NCBI RefSeq assembly: GCF_006539345.1
Contig: NZ_BJMV01000005.1
Location: 124,001 to 188,000, forward strand
DNA from: Acetobacter peroxydans
Lineage (GTDB): Bacteria > Pseudomonadota > Alphaproteobacteria > Acetobacterales > Acetobacteraceae
Reading direction: 5' to 3'
Length of the DNA: 64,000 nt
The position numbers and the translations under genes were made by a program. Shown here piece by piece: positions 54,426-63,833 of this stretch (positions within the stretch are counted from its first letter, which is position 1; every line of letters begins with the position of its first letter). Under the pieces are notes generated by a model. The model ran no database searches, was not told where the DNA came from, and worked only from the letters and a program-made list of their open reading frames with translations.

Positions 54426-54950
54426 ATGGCGGCCATAGACGGCATCGCACTTGCATTCATCACCCTGTCGGTTCTGCACGGCCTGTGGCGTGGGCTGACG
54501 CGGGCCGCATTGGGTATTGTGGTGTGGACACTCGCCGGGCTGGCGGCGCTCCGGTTCAATCCACCGCTGACGCATTGGGCACAGACTTACATTACCTCCC
54601 CCACCGGGGCACGGGCAGCGGCATTCCTTGGCGTGCTGCTGGTAGCGGCCATTGCGGGGGGGCTGCTCTCCGCGCGGATTGTTCAGGTCGTGCGCGCCAC
54701 CCCGCTGGATGGCCCGGACCGCCTGCTGGGCGGCGTGTTCGGGCTGGCGCGGGGCGCGCTGATTGTGGTTCTCGTCTACATGCTGGCACACTGGGTTCTG
54801 CAGCCGCAGGACATGCAGGCACTGGAAAAAGACAGCAGGCTCACCCCATATATACAGGCAGCCGCTCGGGGCCTTCAGACCTATATGGCCGATTTCAGCG
54901 CAAAAGGGGTTGCGCCTTCGCCATCAACAGGTCATGACGCGAACTTGTAA
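54426..54950 (+). CDS. cvpA: CvpA family membrane protein
   Basis: The 174-aa protein has four hydrophobic segments: near residues 5-25, 28-45, 62-83 and 105-125. It has the CvpA features GLWRGLTRAALGIVVW and LLGGVFGLARGALIVVL. CvpA is needed for colicin V production in E. coli and for envelope stress functions elsewhere. It lies 47 bp before purF, the conserved cvpA-purF pairing. Confidence 0.85.
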   Translation: MAAIDGIALAFITLSVLHGLWRGLTRAALGIVVWTLAGLAALRFNPPLTHWAQTYITSPTGARAAAFLGVLLVAAIAGGLLSARIVQVVRATPLDGPDRLLGGVFGLARGALIVVLVYMLAHWVLQPQDMQALEKDSRLTPYIQAAARGLQTYMADFSAKGVAPSPSTGHDANL

Positions 54951-54997
54951 TCCCCTACCGGCTCCTGCCAGCCCATTGCGGAGGCCCTGCGCATTCC

Positions 54998-56548
54998 ATG
55001 CCCGTCCGTTCCAGCCTGCCTGACTCTTCCTGCGCCATCCTGCCTGAGCCCGGCTCCGCCCGGCCCGTACTGCCCACAGACCCGAGCACATCCGCCTGCG
55101 GCCTGGAAGACGACCACCTGCATGAGGAATGCGCCGTCTTTGGCATATGGAACGCCCGTGATGCCGCGCCTCTGACAACCCTCGGCCTGCACGCTCTCCA
55201 GCACCGTGGGCAGGAAGCCGCAGGTATTGTCTCCTTCGACCCGACGACCGAGCGCTTTCACTCGCATCGCGGGCTGGGCCTCGTGGGCGATGTCTTTGCG
55301 GACTCGCGCGTTCTGGCCACGCTGGAAGGCTCGCGCGCCATCGGCCACAACCGCTACGCGACCTCTGGCGCGACGCTGCTGCGCAATGTGCAGCCGCTGT
55401 TTGCCGAATTCGCCTTCGGCGGGCTGGCGGTGGCCCATAACGGCAACCTGACCAACGCCAACATGCTGCGCCGCGAACTAATCCGCCGGGGCTGCCTGTT
55501 CCAGTCCACTACGGACTCGGAAGTGTTTGTGCACCTGATCGCCATTTCGCTCTACGCGACGGTTGAAGACAGGCTGATCGACGCGCTCAAGCGGGTTGAA
55601 GGCGCTTACTCGCTGGTCGTGCTTTCGCAGGATGCGCTGATCGGCGTGCGCGACCCCATGGGCGTGCGCCCGCTCGTGCTGGGCCGGATGCCCAAGGACA
55701 GCGGCGATGCCAACGCCGGAGCCTGGGTTCTGGCCTCGGAAACCTGCGGTCTGGACATTATCGGCGCGGAATTCGTGCGCGATGTGGAGCCGGGCGAACT
55801 GGTCATCATCGACGATTCCGGCGTGCGCTCGCTCCGCCCCTTTGGGCAGACACAGCCGCATTTCTGCGTGTTTGAATACATCTATTTCGCCCGGCCCGAC
55901 TCCGTACTCGAAGGTCTGCCGGTTTACGGTGTGCGCAAGCAGATTGGCCGTGAACTCGCCCATGAAAGCAGCGTGGAAGCCGATGTGGTTGTGCCCGTGC
56001 CCGATTCCGGCGTGCCTTCAGCCATCGGTTACGCGGAAGCCAGCGGCATTCCGTTCGAACTGGGCATTATCCGCAACCATTACGTGGGCCGCACCTTTAT
56101 CGAACCCACGGACCAGGTACGGCATCTGGGCGTTAAAATGAAGCATTCGCCCAACCGGCAGATGCTCGACGGCAAGCGCGTGGTGCTGGTGGACGACTCC
56201 ATCGTGCGTGGCACCACCTCACGCAAGATCGTGGACATGGTGCGCGCCGCCGGGGCCAGCGAAGTGCATATGCGCATTTCCTCCCCGCCCACCAAGCATT
56301 CATGCTTCTACGGCATTGATACACCCGAACGCAGCAAACTGCTGGCCGCCCAGCATGACCTGAAAACCATGGCCGAACTGATCGGGGTGGACAGCTTGGC
56401 CTTTATCTCGCTGGACGGGCTGTACCGCGCCATGGGTCATGAAAGCCGCACAACCAGCCCCGGCCGTTACTGCGATGCCTGCTTTACCGGCGACTACCCC
56501 ATTCCCCTGACCGACAACGACGCCGAAAACGGCCCCGGCAGCGCCTGA
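54998..56548 (+). CDS. purF: Amidophosphoribosyltransferase
   Basis: The 516-aa protein is PurF: an Ntn glutaminase with nucleophile Cys45 in EECAVFG, HRGQEAAGI and HNGNLTN, then a phosphoribosyltransferase domain with VLVDDSIVRGTTSRK. It starts purine synthesis by making phosphoribosylamine from PRPP and glutamine. Cys residues in the later part (HSCFYGID, YCDACFTGDYP) fit the iron-sulfur, B. subtilis-type class. The 44 residues before Cys45 are longer than usual propeptides. A terminator follows. Confidence 0.95.
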   Translation: MPVRSSLPDSSCAILPEPGSARPVLPTDPSTSACGLEDDHLHEECAVFGIWNARDAAPLTTLGLHALQHRGQEAAGIVSFDPTTERFHSHRGLGLVGDVFADSRVLATLEGSRAIGHNRYATSGATLLRNVQPLFAEFAFGGLAVAHNGNLTNANMLRRELIRRGCLFQSTTDSEVFVHLIAISLYATVEDRLIDALKRVEGAYSLVVLSQDALIGVRDPMGVRPLVLGRMPKDSGDANAGAWVLASETCGLDIIGAEFVRDVEPGELVIIDDSGVRSLRPFGQTQPHFCVFEYIYFARPDSVLEGLPVYGVRKQIGRELAHESSVEADVVVPVPDSGVPSAIGYAEASGIPFELGIIRNHYVGRTFIEPTDQVRHLGVKMKHSPNRQMLDGKRVVLVDDSIVRGTTSRKIVDMVRAAGASEVHMRISSPPTKHSCFYGIDTPERSKLLAAQHDLKTMAELIGVDSLAFISLDGLYRAMGHESRTTSPGRYCDACFTGDYPIPLTDNDAENGPGSA

Positions 56549-56556
56549 AGACCCAC

Positions 56557-56601
56557 CCTGTGGCGGCAAAGACAAAACCCTGCCGCCACAGGACATTTTT
56601 T
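56557..56601 (+). terminator. Intrinsic terminator of purF
   Basis: CCTGTGGCGGCA and TGCCGCCACAGG form a perfect 12-bp stem with a 12-nt loop, followed 3 nt later by TTTTTT. It lies 8 bp after the purF stop. Confidence 0.9.
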
Positions 56602-56663
56602 CTCCGATTTGCGGTTGCGCGCACCGGGCCTGCGTGATAGTCACCGCTTCGGAAATATTCCAA

Positions 56664-56739
56664 GCCCGCTTAGCTCAGTTGGTAGAGCACGTCATTCGTA
56701 ATGATGGGGCCGGTGGTTCGAATCCGCCAGCGGGCACCA
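56664..56739 (+). tRNA. tRNA-Thr(CGU)
   Basis: A 76-nt cloverleaf: acceptor GCCCGCT/AGCGGGC, D-stem GCTC/GAGC, anticodon stem CGTCA/TGATG with loop TTCGTAA (anticodon CGT), T-stem GGTGG/CCGCC with TTCGAAT, discriminator A and encoded CCA. It decodes ACG. No intron. Confidence 0.95.
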
Positions 56740-56823
56740 TTTCCCTTTTTCCCCATAATCATGGCCTTACAGGCTTTTTCTCCCCAGAGCCGGTCGCTCG
56801 CTATTGCGCGCGCCAATCGCCTG

Positions 56824-57837
56824 TCATGCCTGCCGCGTATCCTCCCCGTCCAGCGGGGAGCGCCCCGCCATGCGGGAGACAATAGTGCGCGTCATAAGCG
56901 AAGCTGCCGTATCTTCTGGCGTATCCGTGCGGGTAATCATGTAAATGGAATAGCGTGGCAACACATCATCGGGCAGCAGAGGCACCAGCCTGCCTGCCGC
57001 AACATCCGGACTGGCGAAATCGACCGGCAGAAAGCCGATCCCCACCCCCAGCAGCACAAGACGTCTGGCCTCGCTCAGCGTATCCACCAGCCCGGATACG
57101 CTCTCACCCAGACCATACCGGGCGCGCAGGTCGCGGAGGTCACGCGGTTCATCGCCCCCTGTCAGGATAAAACTCTCCCCCGTAAAGCAACGGGGGTCAA
57201 AACGTACCTGCCCGGCAGAAACAGCCTGCCCGGACGCCGCCAGCCGCGCCAGCAGGGGGGCCTTATCCACACAGTAAAGCTGCTGTGTTTCCTGCCCTAT
57301 GGGCACATAGCGCAGGCTCCTGCGCCGGATATCGTCACAGGTAATGCCAATATCCGCATCGCCACGTTCCACAGCTTCTATGGTCTGCCGCCAGGGGGCA
57401 ATGTCGATATGCAGCGAAACCGCCGGATAGGCGCTGTTGAACTGCATGATGGCCTCATCCACCGCTGGCACCGCCACATCGGGGATCATGCACAGCCGCA
57501 GTGTACCTTCCACCCGTCCGGCCGCCGCAGCAGCATGGAGCGGAATGGCCATGACACTGTCCGCCATATCGTGACACAGGGCCAGCACGGCGGCCCCCAT
57601 AGGGGTCAGCACAATCCCCCTACTGGAGCGGTCACATAATGTGTAACCTACATGCGCCTCAAACCGGCGCAGGGCAGCGCTCAGGCTTGGTTGCCGCCGC
57701 CCGGTGGCACGGGCCGCGGCCCCTACCCCGCCATATCGGGCAATGGCCAGAAAATCGCGGCACAGGTTCCAGTCCACCTTGCGCACAAAGGCCCGCAGGC
57801 TCTGGTCGGTCCACTCAGGGGTAGTCTCCCTTTTCAT
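56824..57837 (-). CDS. LysR-type transcriptional regulator
   Basis: The 337-aa protein has an N-terminal winged helix-turn-helix (about 22-82: LAIARYGGVGAAARATGRRQPSLSAALRRFEAHVG) after a short extension, then a two-lobe LysR effector domain (about 110-325). GGGAGG lies 7 nt before the ATG. It is read leftward after the oxygenase gene, about 230 bp away. It may regulate that gene, but no binding site was found. Confidence 0.85.
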   Translation of the reverse strand: MKRETTPEWTDQSLRAFVRKVDWNLCRDFLAIARYGGVGAAARATGRRQPSLSAALRRFEAHVGYTLCDRSSRGIVLTPMGAAVLALCHDMADSVMAIPLHAAAAAGRVEGTLRLCMIPDVAVPAVDEAIMQFNSAYPAVSLHIDIAPWRQTIEAVERGDADIGITCDDIRRRSLRYVPIGQETQQLYCVDKAPLLARLAASGQAVSAGQVRFDPRCFTGESFILTGGDEPRDLRDLRARYGLGESVSGLVDTLSEARRLVLLGVGIGFLPVDFASPDVAAGRLVPLLPDDVLPRYSIYMITRTDTPEDTAASLMTRTIVSRMAGRSPLDGEDTRQA

Positions 57838-58070
57838 GAACCGCCTCCCTGTGCGTGCCCGCGTCTCTGGCCATCCGCCGCGCGGTGGCTACTCCTTCAG
57901 AGCGGACAGTAATCCGCTATCGAGATATTTGGACACAGGCTGGGCGGTCTTGTAAACGCTTTCCCTGATATTGAAGAGGTCCGCCTGACCTGCTTCCCTG
58001 TCATGTTGTTTTTCGGGCCGTGCACATACGGAACGGCAATGATCACATCATCACCACTGGAATACTCGTT

Positions 58071-59108
58071 TTACTGGATACTGACGCCCCTACGCCCGTG
58101 CCGCGCCTCCTGACCGAAAACCGACAGGCCAACATGGCTTTCAGGCAGGCTGATCCGGCCTTCGGCCACGCGCTGTTTGAGGTAATTGAATGTCTGCATG
58201 GTCTGAGCCGCCAGATGCTCGCCCGCCACCAGGCTCTGAGCAGGCAGACCATCAGCCACCGGCACCACCGGCTGGACACGCACATGGTAGTCCAGCGAGA
58301 AGAACAGCGGAAAAGAGTAGCGTTCCTCTGCCACTTTGCGCACTCGGTGCGACGTGGCGATAAAACGTCCCCCGCTCAGCAGTTCCAGCATGTCGCCCGT
58401 ATTCACCACAAAGGCGTTTTCAACCGGGGGAGCATCCACCCATTCGCCTTTCTGGTTCATGACTTCAAGCCCCGGCGCGGTTGAACGCAAGAGGGTAAAG
58501 CACTCGTAATCGGTATGCGCGCCAATGCCCGCCGCGTCATGCGCGCTGGGGTCGTACGGGTAGTGAATCAGGCGGAGTTGGCTGGGCGGGCGTGTCAGGC
58601 GGGACTCGAAGGCGTTTTCCTCCAGCCCAAGGGCAAGCGCAAACCCACCCATGAGCCTGCACCCGACCTGAAAAACCGCGTTGTAATACGCATTGACGAC
58701 CTGCCTGAACGCCGCATCATCCGGCCACTGGTTAGGCCCCAGCAGAGGGTTGCCAGCGAGATATTCCGGGTCTGTCGCAGGCAGGTCGCGCGAAAGATCA
58801 TAAGCCTCCTTGAGATCCTTGCTCCCCGCACTGAACACTTCCTCACCCTGCGGCACATATCCGCGATGGTTTGTAGAATTGCCGATATAGACTTTCATTT
58901 TCTCGTCCAGCGGCTGATCGAAAAAACGTTTTGTCTGCGCCAGCAGGGCATCGAACAACGCCGGGTCGAGCCCGTGGCCCGTCACATGCATGAAACCCAC
59001 ATCCTGTGCGGCGGTGGCGAGGGCCTCCACCACAGTAGCCTTCTCTTCCGCCGTGCCGGAAAGACCCGCGATATCGACAACGGGAATGGAGGTGAAATCC
59101 GTTTTCAT
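58071..59108 (-). CDS. Isopenicillin-N-synthase-like 2-oxoglutarate/Fe(II) oxygenase
   Basis: The 345-aa protein starts with IPVVDIAGLSG, has FMHVTGHGL and a jelly-roll core with the iron ligands in GAHTDYECFTLL (His and Asp) and SHRV (distal His), and RYSFPLFF carrying the RxS motif for 2-oxoglutarate. The substrate is unknown; the family covers oxidations of amino acids, hormones and small metabolites. The ATG at 59108 has GAAGGA 8 nt upstream. The next gene upstream (59148-60035) ends 39 bp away, so they form an operon. Confidence 0.85.
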   Translation of the reverse strand: MKTDFTSIPVVDIAGLSGTAEEKATVVEALATAAQDVGFMHVTGHGLDPALFDALLAQTKRFFDQPLDEKMKVYIGNSTNHRGYVPQGEEVFSAGSKDLKEAYDLSRDLPATDPEYLAGNPLLGPNQWPDDAAFRQVVNAYYNAVFQVGCRLMGGFALALGLEENAFESRLTRPPSQLRLIHYPYDPSAHDAAGIGAHTDYECFTLLRSTAPGLEVMNQKGEWVDAPPVENAFVVNTGDMLELLSGGRFIATSHRVRKVAEERYSFPLFFSLDYHVRVQPVVPVADGLPAQSLVAGEHLAAQTMQTFNYLKQRVAEGRISLPESHVGLSVFGQEARHGRRGVSIQ

Positions 59109-59147
59109 GAACGCAATCCTTCTGTTTTCCGTCATGCCCTGTTCAGA

Positions 59148-60035
59148 TCAGGCGGCGCTGGAGAGCGGGGAATGCACATCCCATAACTGAGTGCAGAGAC
59201 GACCATCCGCGTCCTGCCCCGGTGTGGCCAATGTCCCTTCGGCCATGGTGGAGAGATGAAAAGAACACCCGACCCGCCAGGGCAGGGTTGAACGCAGGAT
59301 GACCGGCAGCCCGCCAGATCCCCGCAGACGCCCAAAAGAGATTTCACACGCGACAAGTGCTCGGGCGGCGTGCAGCGTATCCGCACGTTCCACGGCTTCG
59401 GCCAGAGTGGAAGCGCCCTTAACCTCTGCGGTAAAAGCCGCTGCCTGCGCGAACATGAAATACGGCCCCACACGCAGGGCCATGGCGCTGCTCCGCGCGC
59501 CCCGCTCGCTCAGGCGCAGCAGAACACCGTCAGGAGCCTGCCAGCCATGCGGTTGCGCGAGGTCCATTCCCTCGTCAGAGGCCGCCGCCTCACGGTGCCA
59601 GTGCTCCACATAGGGCTGATGCCGCCCTGTCTCCACCAGCGTGGCCCCCTGCCACGCCAGAAACCCGGAATCCGGCGTGGGTTCGGCGGGCTGGTAATCC
59701 AGTTCGCGCTCCCACACGAACGCCGGCCCATCCTCACGCAGCGTACCTGCGAAACCCTGCTGGGCCGCCAGCGCCCGGCAATCATCCCATGTCAGGTCGT
59801 TCAGACAGCGTACGGAGGCAAAACCGGGCAGATCGACAGGCTGACGCAGGTCTATGTAACCCGCCTTGCCCTGTAGCCAGACAACCTTGGTTGTCGTGTC
59901 CTGCCGCCCATCGGGCCAGGCAATCAACGAGCGGGTCCACAGTCCCTGCAGGTCAGCCAAACCAGGGGATGTCGTGCTGGAAACCACCTGCCCAGCATTC
60001 GGGGCCATACTGGCGGCGGGTGCAAAACCTGTCAT
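59148..60035 (-). CDS. Conserved protein of unknown function
   Basis: The 295-aa protein has no signal peptide or membrane segment. It contains GLWTRSLIAWPDGRQD, VVWLQGKAGYIDLRQP, FVWERELDYQP and YVEHWHRE, suggesting a beta-rich fold like lipocalin-type proteins, but I recognise no named family. GGAAAG precedes the ATG. It is the first gene of a two-gene unit with the oxygenase; both may serve one catabolic step. Confidence 0.65.
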   Translation of the reverse strand: MTGFAPAASMAPNAGQVVSSTTSPGLADLQGLWTRSLIAWPDGRQDTTTKVVWLQGKAGYIDLRQPVDLPGFASVRCLNDLTWDDCRALAAQQGFAGTLREDGPAFVWERELDYQPAEPTPDSGFLAWQGATLVETGRHQPYVEHWHREAAASDEGMDLAQPHGWQAPDGVLLRLSERGARSSAMALRVGPYFMFAQAAAFTAEVKGASTLAEAVERADTLHAARALVACEISFGRLRGSGGLPVILRSTLPWRVGCSFHLSTMAEGTLATPGQDADGRLCTQLWDVHSPLSSAA

Positions 60036-60168
60036 GTCTCTGACTTTCCATTCGTCCTCTTACAGGACGAACTGTCTCACAGACCATGACGGATGCGGAA
60101 CGTCCAAAAAACCGATGCAGAGCATAGATACAATCTATGAGCCCGCGCCAAGAGACCGGGTTATGCGC

Positions 60169-61884
60169 TCAGGGAGCCGCGTCGGTCGTCGGTGGAACCG
60201 CCGATGCCACTGGGGCCAGTGTATAGAGGCTGATATCAAGCGTGCGCCCGTTGGAATAGTTCAGACCTTGCACGCGTCCATGACCACGCAGCCTGTTCTG
60301 CTGCCCGCCCAGCGCATCAAGCAGCCGGGACCGATCCCGAGTGGCAAGCAGCACGGCCGTACAGGCCGGGCTGGTCAGCAGCGCCTGAGCCGCCTCGGCC
60401 GGAGGTGCGAGCACCACCTGTCCGCCCAGCAGAAAAACCAGACTGGGTTCCGAAAAGGAAACAGAATAAACCCGCGTAACCGGGCAGGGTTTTTCCTGCT
60501 CTACAAGCGCGGCCAGACGTGGCGCCAGCCAGATGGTGTTCAAGCGCGGTATGACAAACGTAAACAGTTCAGCATACAGCAGGGCTGCGGCCACAAGCGC
60601 GCACAACAGAGCGCGCTGCAGTTCCAGACGCCAGATCAGCACCATGGACAGGCCGATCAGCGGGAGCGCACCCCCTGCCAGCACCAGTGCCTGTAACGAA
60701 ACTTCATGCTCCAGCCGGTAGAGCAGCACGGGACCAGCCAGCGCCAGCAGACACCCCACCAGACACCACGCGACACCATACCCGCCCAGCAGCACCCGCC
60801 CCCAGCGGCGACGTGGCCCGTTGCGCCATGTCGCTCCGCCACGACCCAGCAGCCCCGCAACAAGTATGGCAATAGCCGGATAGGTCGGCAGCACGTAATG
60901 CGGCAGTTTGGTCGCGATGATCTCAAACACCAGCCAATGCGGCACAATCCAGCACAGCAGATACCGCACGGCTGGTGTGGCACGCTGCCGCCAGACCTCA
61001 GGCACCACCGCCGCCGCAAAATACGAACCCGGCCAGAAAGCCAGCAGAAATACCAAAAGATGGTAGCCCGGCGGCAGACCGTGCGCTTCCTGCCCGGACG
61101 CCACCTTGCCCAGAAAATTATGCCCAACCGCCCGGCGAAAAAACTCGCCATGGCTGACCAGACCAATCGCAATGCACCAAGGCAGCGCCACGACCACGGC
61201 AACAAGCCAGCCCCAGCCGGGCCGCATCCTGCGCCACAGATCCGCCCGCCGTTCCACCAGAGCCAGGCCCAGCGGCGTACCCAGTGCGGGCACCAGCACC
61301 ACAGGCCCCTTGAGCATCAGCCCGCACCCTATGGCCCCCCAATACAGCAACGCCACGCGCAGCGGGGTCGGGCGGTCGGCCTCGCGGTCTTTGAGAGCGC
61401 GGGTCAAGGCAAGCTGCACGAGCAGGATTGTCAATAACAGACACGAATCAATGGTGGCCATCCGGCCTTCGGCCATGGTCAGCACACTGGCCAGCAGGAT
61501 CAGCCCCGCCCAGAGCCCGGCCTGTTCGCCAAACAGTGCGCCACCAATAACCGTCGTCAGCACCACAGACGCCGTCATGGCCAGCAGCGAGGGAATACGA
61601 TACGGCCATACGGCCCGTTCCTGCGAACGACCCGTTATGGCGGAAGCCAGTGCCGTAGAAGCGGATTCCAGCCAGTAAATGCCCGCTGGCTGAAGATAAC
61701 GCGGCGCATCCTGAAACCGCACGTCTATGAAGTCATGCGACCGCAGCATCTGGGCCGAGGCTTCCATATACCGGGGCTCATCGCGGTCGAACGGCGGAAT
61801 GGAGGCCCGGCCGAACAGCAGCATGATAAAAGCCGCAAGCCCGAGAAAAACCAGCCGGAGCAGGCGCGCGTGTTTTTTCAGCAT
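60169..61884 (-). CDS. ArnT-like GT-C glycosyltransferase, membrane
   Basis: The 571-aa protein has about a dozen helices and the ArnT/PMT opening: PPFDRDEPRYMEASAQML, with Asp and Glu in the first periplasmic loop, then QPAGIYWLESAS. It would move a sugar from undecaprenyl phosphate to lipid A or another envelope acceptor. It overlaps the end of the GT2 gene by 7 bp, a typical pairing in which GT2 charges the lipid carrier. A GTG at 61926 is a less likely start. Confidence 0.82.
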   Translation of the reverse strand: MLKKHARLLRLVFLGLAAFIMLLFGRASIPPFDRDEPRYMEASAQMLRSHDFIDVRFQDAPRYLQPAGIYWLESASTALASAITGRSQERAVWPYRIPSLLAMTASVVLTTVIGGALFGEQAGLWAGLILLASVLTMAEGRMATIDSCLLLTILLVQLALTRALKDREADRPTPLRVALLYWGAIGCGLMLKGPVVLVPALGTPLGLALVERRADLWRRMRPGWGWLVAVVVALPWCIAIGLVSHGEFFRRAVGHNFLGKVASGQEAHGLPPGYHLLVFLLAFWPGSYFAAAVVPEVWRQRATPAVRYLLCWIVPHWLVFEIIATKLPHYVLPTYPAIAILVAGLLGRGGATWRNGPRRRWGRVLLGGYGVAWCLVGCLLALAGPVLLYRLEHEVSLQALVLAGGALPLIGLSMVLIWRLELQRALLCALVAAALLYAELFTFVIPRLNTIWLAPRLAALVEQEKPCPVTRVYSVSFSEPSLVFLLGGQVVLAPPAEAAQALLTSPACTAVLLATRDRSRLLDALGGQQNRLRGHGRVQGLNYSNGRTLDISLYTLAPVASAVPPTTDAAP

Positions 61885-62645
61885 TCCCGAACCGAGGCGG
61901 GCAGACGCGTACGATTGCGCAGCCACATGACACCCAACAAATCCCGTACGCCAACAACAGCCCGGTTGAAATTAGTGTATTTGGACTGTCCATGCAGCCG
62001 GGGCCGGTGAGAAACCGGATGGCACACCAGCGGCACCCCATAGGAGGCCAGCAAAGCGGGCAGAAAACGGTGCAGGCCCTCAAACTGGGGAAGGGCCAGA
62101 AAGTCAGCGCGGCGGAAAATCTTGATCGGCGCGCCCGTATCCGGGCAATGATCCTGCAACAGGCGCTGGCGCAGCCCATTGGCCAGCCGGGTGGCAACCC
62201 GGCGAGACCATCCATCCTTGCGGCGGGTGCGCACACCTACAACCAGCGGCGGGGTGCCTCTGGCGCCACGGGCCAGTTCAAACAGGGGTGCCAGTTCGCG
62301 CGGGTCGTCCTGTCCGTCACCATCAATCGTGGCGATCCACAGACCCTTTGCCGCCGTTATACCGGTGCGCAGCGCGCCTGATTTGCCACACCGGCGGTCA
62401 TGCCGCAGCACACGCAAATTCAGAATACCATCCGCCCGGATGCGCTGCAGCACATCGACAGTTGCATCGGTACTGCCATCGTCAACGAAAACAACTTCAA
62501 CCGAAGGCAGCACCGCACAGGCCTCTGCCAGTTCGCGGCAGACCTGTGGCAGGTTATCCTGCTCATTCAGAACGGCAATGACGATACTCAGCATAGGCCG
62601 GGTATCGTCATCGGAAAGAAAGGGTGTCTGTGCCACCTGCGTCAT
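61878..62645 (-). CDS. GT2 family polyprenyl-phosphate glycosyltransferase
   Basis: The 255-aa protein is a GT-A fold enzyme of the dolichol-phosphate-mannose synthase/ArnC type: LSIVIAVLNEQDNLP, FVDDGSTDAT and DGDGQDDPRE carrying the metal-binding Asp residues, with HGQSKYT toward the end. It lacks the C-terminal membrane helices of ArnC. It probably loads undecaprenyl phosphate for the downstream GT-C enzyme. The ATG at 62645 lies 28 bp after atpF; a longer frame to 62804 overlaps atpF and is rejected. Confidence 0.82.
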   Translation of the reverse strand: MTQVAQTPFLSDDDTRPMLSIVIAVLNEQDNLPQVCRELAEACAVLPSVEVVFVDDGSTDATVDVLQRIRADGILNLRVLRHDRRCGKSGALRTGITAAKGLWIATIDGDGQDDPRELAPLFELARGARGTPPLVVGVRTRRKDGWSRRVATRLANGLRQRLLQDHCPDTGAPIKIFRRADFLALPQFEGLHRFLPALLASYGVPLVCHPVSHRPRLHGQSKYTNFNRAVVGVRDLLGVMWLRNRTRLPASVREC

Positions 62646-62673
62646 GCTCAGGCAGGCCTTGTGGCGCGCGCTC

Positions 62674-63177
62674 TCAGGCGGCGTGCGCCGCCAGCGCCTT
62701 GGGCAGACCGGCCAGAGCCTGATCCACCAGAGCAGAGCCGGACTTGGTGTCGAGAGTCTGCGGAATGACATCGTGAGCCGCTTCAACCGCCACGTCGATG
62801 GCAAGCTGGCGCACTTCCTTCAGGGCAGCACGCTCAACAGCAGCAATGCGGTCGCGCGCCATCTGCTCATGACGCTTCACGGCGTCTTCGGCTTCCTGAC
62901 GGGCCTTCAGGGCAATATCCTGCGCCTGCTTGCGGGACTGCTCGATCAGGCTGCGGGCTTCAGCCAGAGCATGTTCACGCTCACGCGTGGCGTCCTCCAG
63001 CATCTGCTCGGCTTCACGACGCAGGTCGGCCGCTTCGTCCAGTTCCTTGCGGATACGATCCGCGCGGCTATCCAGAATGGCCGCAAGCGGCGTCCAGATC
63101 TTCTTGCCGACAAGCACGAAGAACAGAACGAACGAAACCGCGACCCAGAAACCCGCTTCGTGAAAAATGCCGGACAT
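62674..63177 (-). CDS. atpF: ATP synthase F0 subunit b
   Basis: The 167-aa protein has one N-terminal helix (GFWVAVSFVLFFVLVGKK) and a long charged helix (about 35-140) that forms the peripheral stalk. It follows the b' gene by 24 bp. GGGGAGA lies about 10 nt before the ATG. Confidence 0.93.
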   Translation of the reverse strand: MSGIFHEAGFWVAVSFVLFFVLVGKKIWTPLAAILDSRADRIRKELDEAADLRREAEQMLEDATREREHALAEARSLIEQSRKQAQDIALKARQEAEDAVKRHEQMARDRIAAVERAALKEVRQLAIDVAVEAAHDVIPQTLDTKSGSALVDQALAGLPKALAAHAA

Positions 63178-63201
63178 GACGTAAATTCTCCCCGAACCGG
63201 A

Positions 63202-63801
63202 TCAGACAGCGCGGCGCGCTGAGGCGCCTTCAACCTTTTGGGCCACAAGCTGGGCATCGGGTGCAAGACCGGTCAGGCGCTGCACGAGAGCCTGTGTGGT
63301 ATCATGCGCGATTTCCCTAAGCGCACCCAGAGCACGGGCTTTTTCAGCCGCGACACGCGCTTCGGCGTCCGCGATTTCCATGTCCAGACGGGCATTGATG
63401 TCGTGCATCTGCTTTTCAGCCGCCTGACGTTCTTCGTCGAGGGCGGCCTGCAGATTGGCCTGAGCCTCAGCCATGGCATCCTTGCGGGCCTGCTGGAGTT
63501 CGGCCACTGCCCTGTCCGCATCATGCTTGGCGGCGCGGGCCACTTCGAGATCACCCGAAATGCGATGCGCACGGTCTTCCAGCACACGGGACACACGCGG
63601 CAGCATGGCGCGTGAAAGGACAAGATAGAATACGAGAAAAATCACCGCCCCCCACATGACCTGGCCGGTCACGAGAGGGTTGGCGAAATCAAGCTGAGGC
63701 ATTCCCGTGGCGTATGCACCAGGTGCGGTGGCGGCCAGCAGGGAAACACCGCAAGCCGACATAAGCAGTCCAGCGCGAACTGTCTTTGTCATCATACGCA
63801 C
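63202..63801 (-). CDS. atpF': ATP synthase F0 subunit b'
   Basis: The 199-aa protein has a signal-like hydrophobic N-terminus, then a membrane helix (GQVMWGAVIFLVFYLVLSR, about residues 46-64) and a long charged coiled coil. Having both b and b' is typical of alphaproteobacteria. A GTG at 63801 is chosen because GGGAGGAG lies 8 nt upstream; the ATG at 63795 would be 14 nt away. Confidence 0.92.
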   Translation of the reverse strand: MRMMTKTVRAGLLMSACGVSLLAATAPGAYATGMPQLDFANPLVTGQVMWGAVIFLVFYLVLSRAMLPRVSRVLEDRAHRISGDLEVARAAKHDADRAVAELQQARKDAMAEAQANLQAALDEERQAAEKQMHDINARLDMEIADAEARVAAEKARALGALREIAHDTTQALVQRLTGLAPDAQLVAQKVEGASARRAV

Positions 63802-63833
63802 GGAAATGTCTCCTCCCTAAGTTCTGATCTGTC

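Noticed and set aside
53883-54791. 302-codon minus-strand frame opposite the HisE-like and cvpA genes
   Set aside because: Low-complexity composition and no domain; cvpA on the other strand is convincing.
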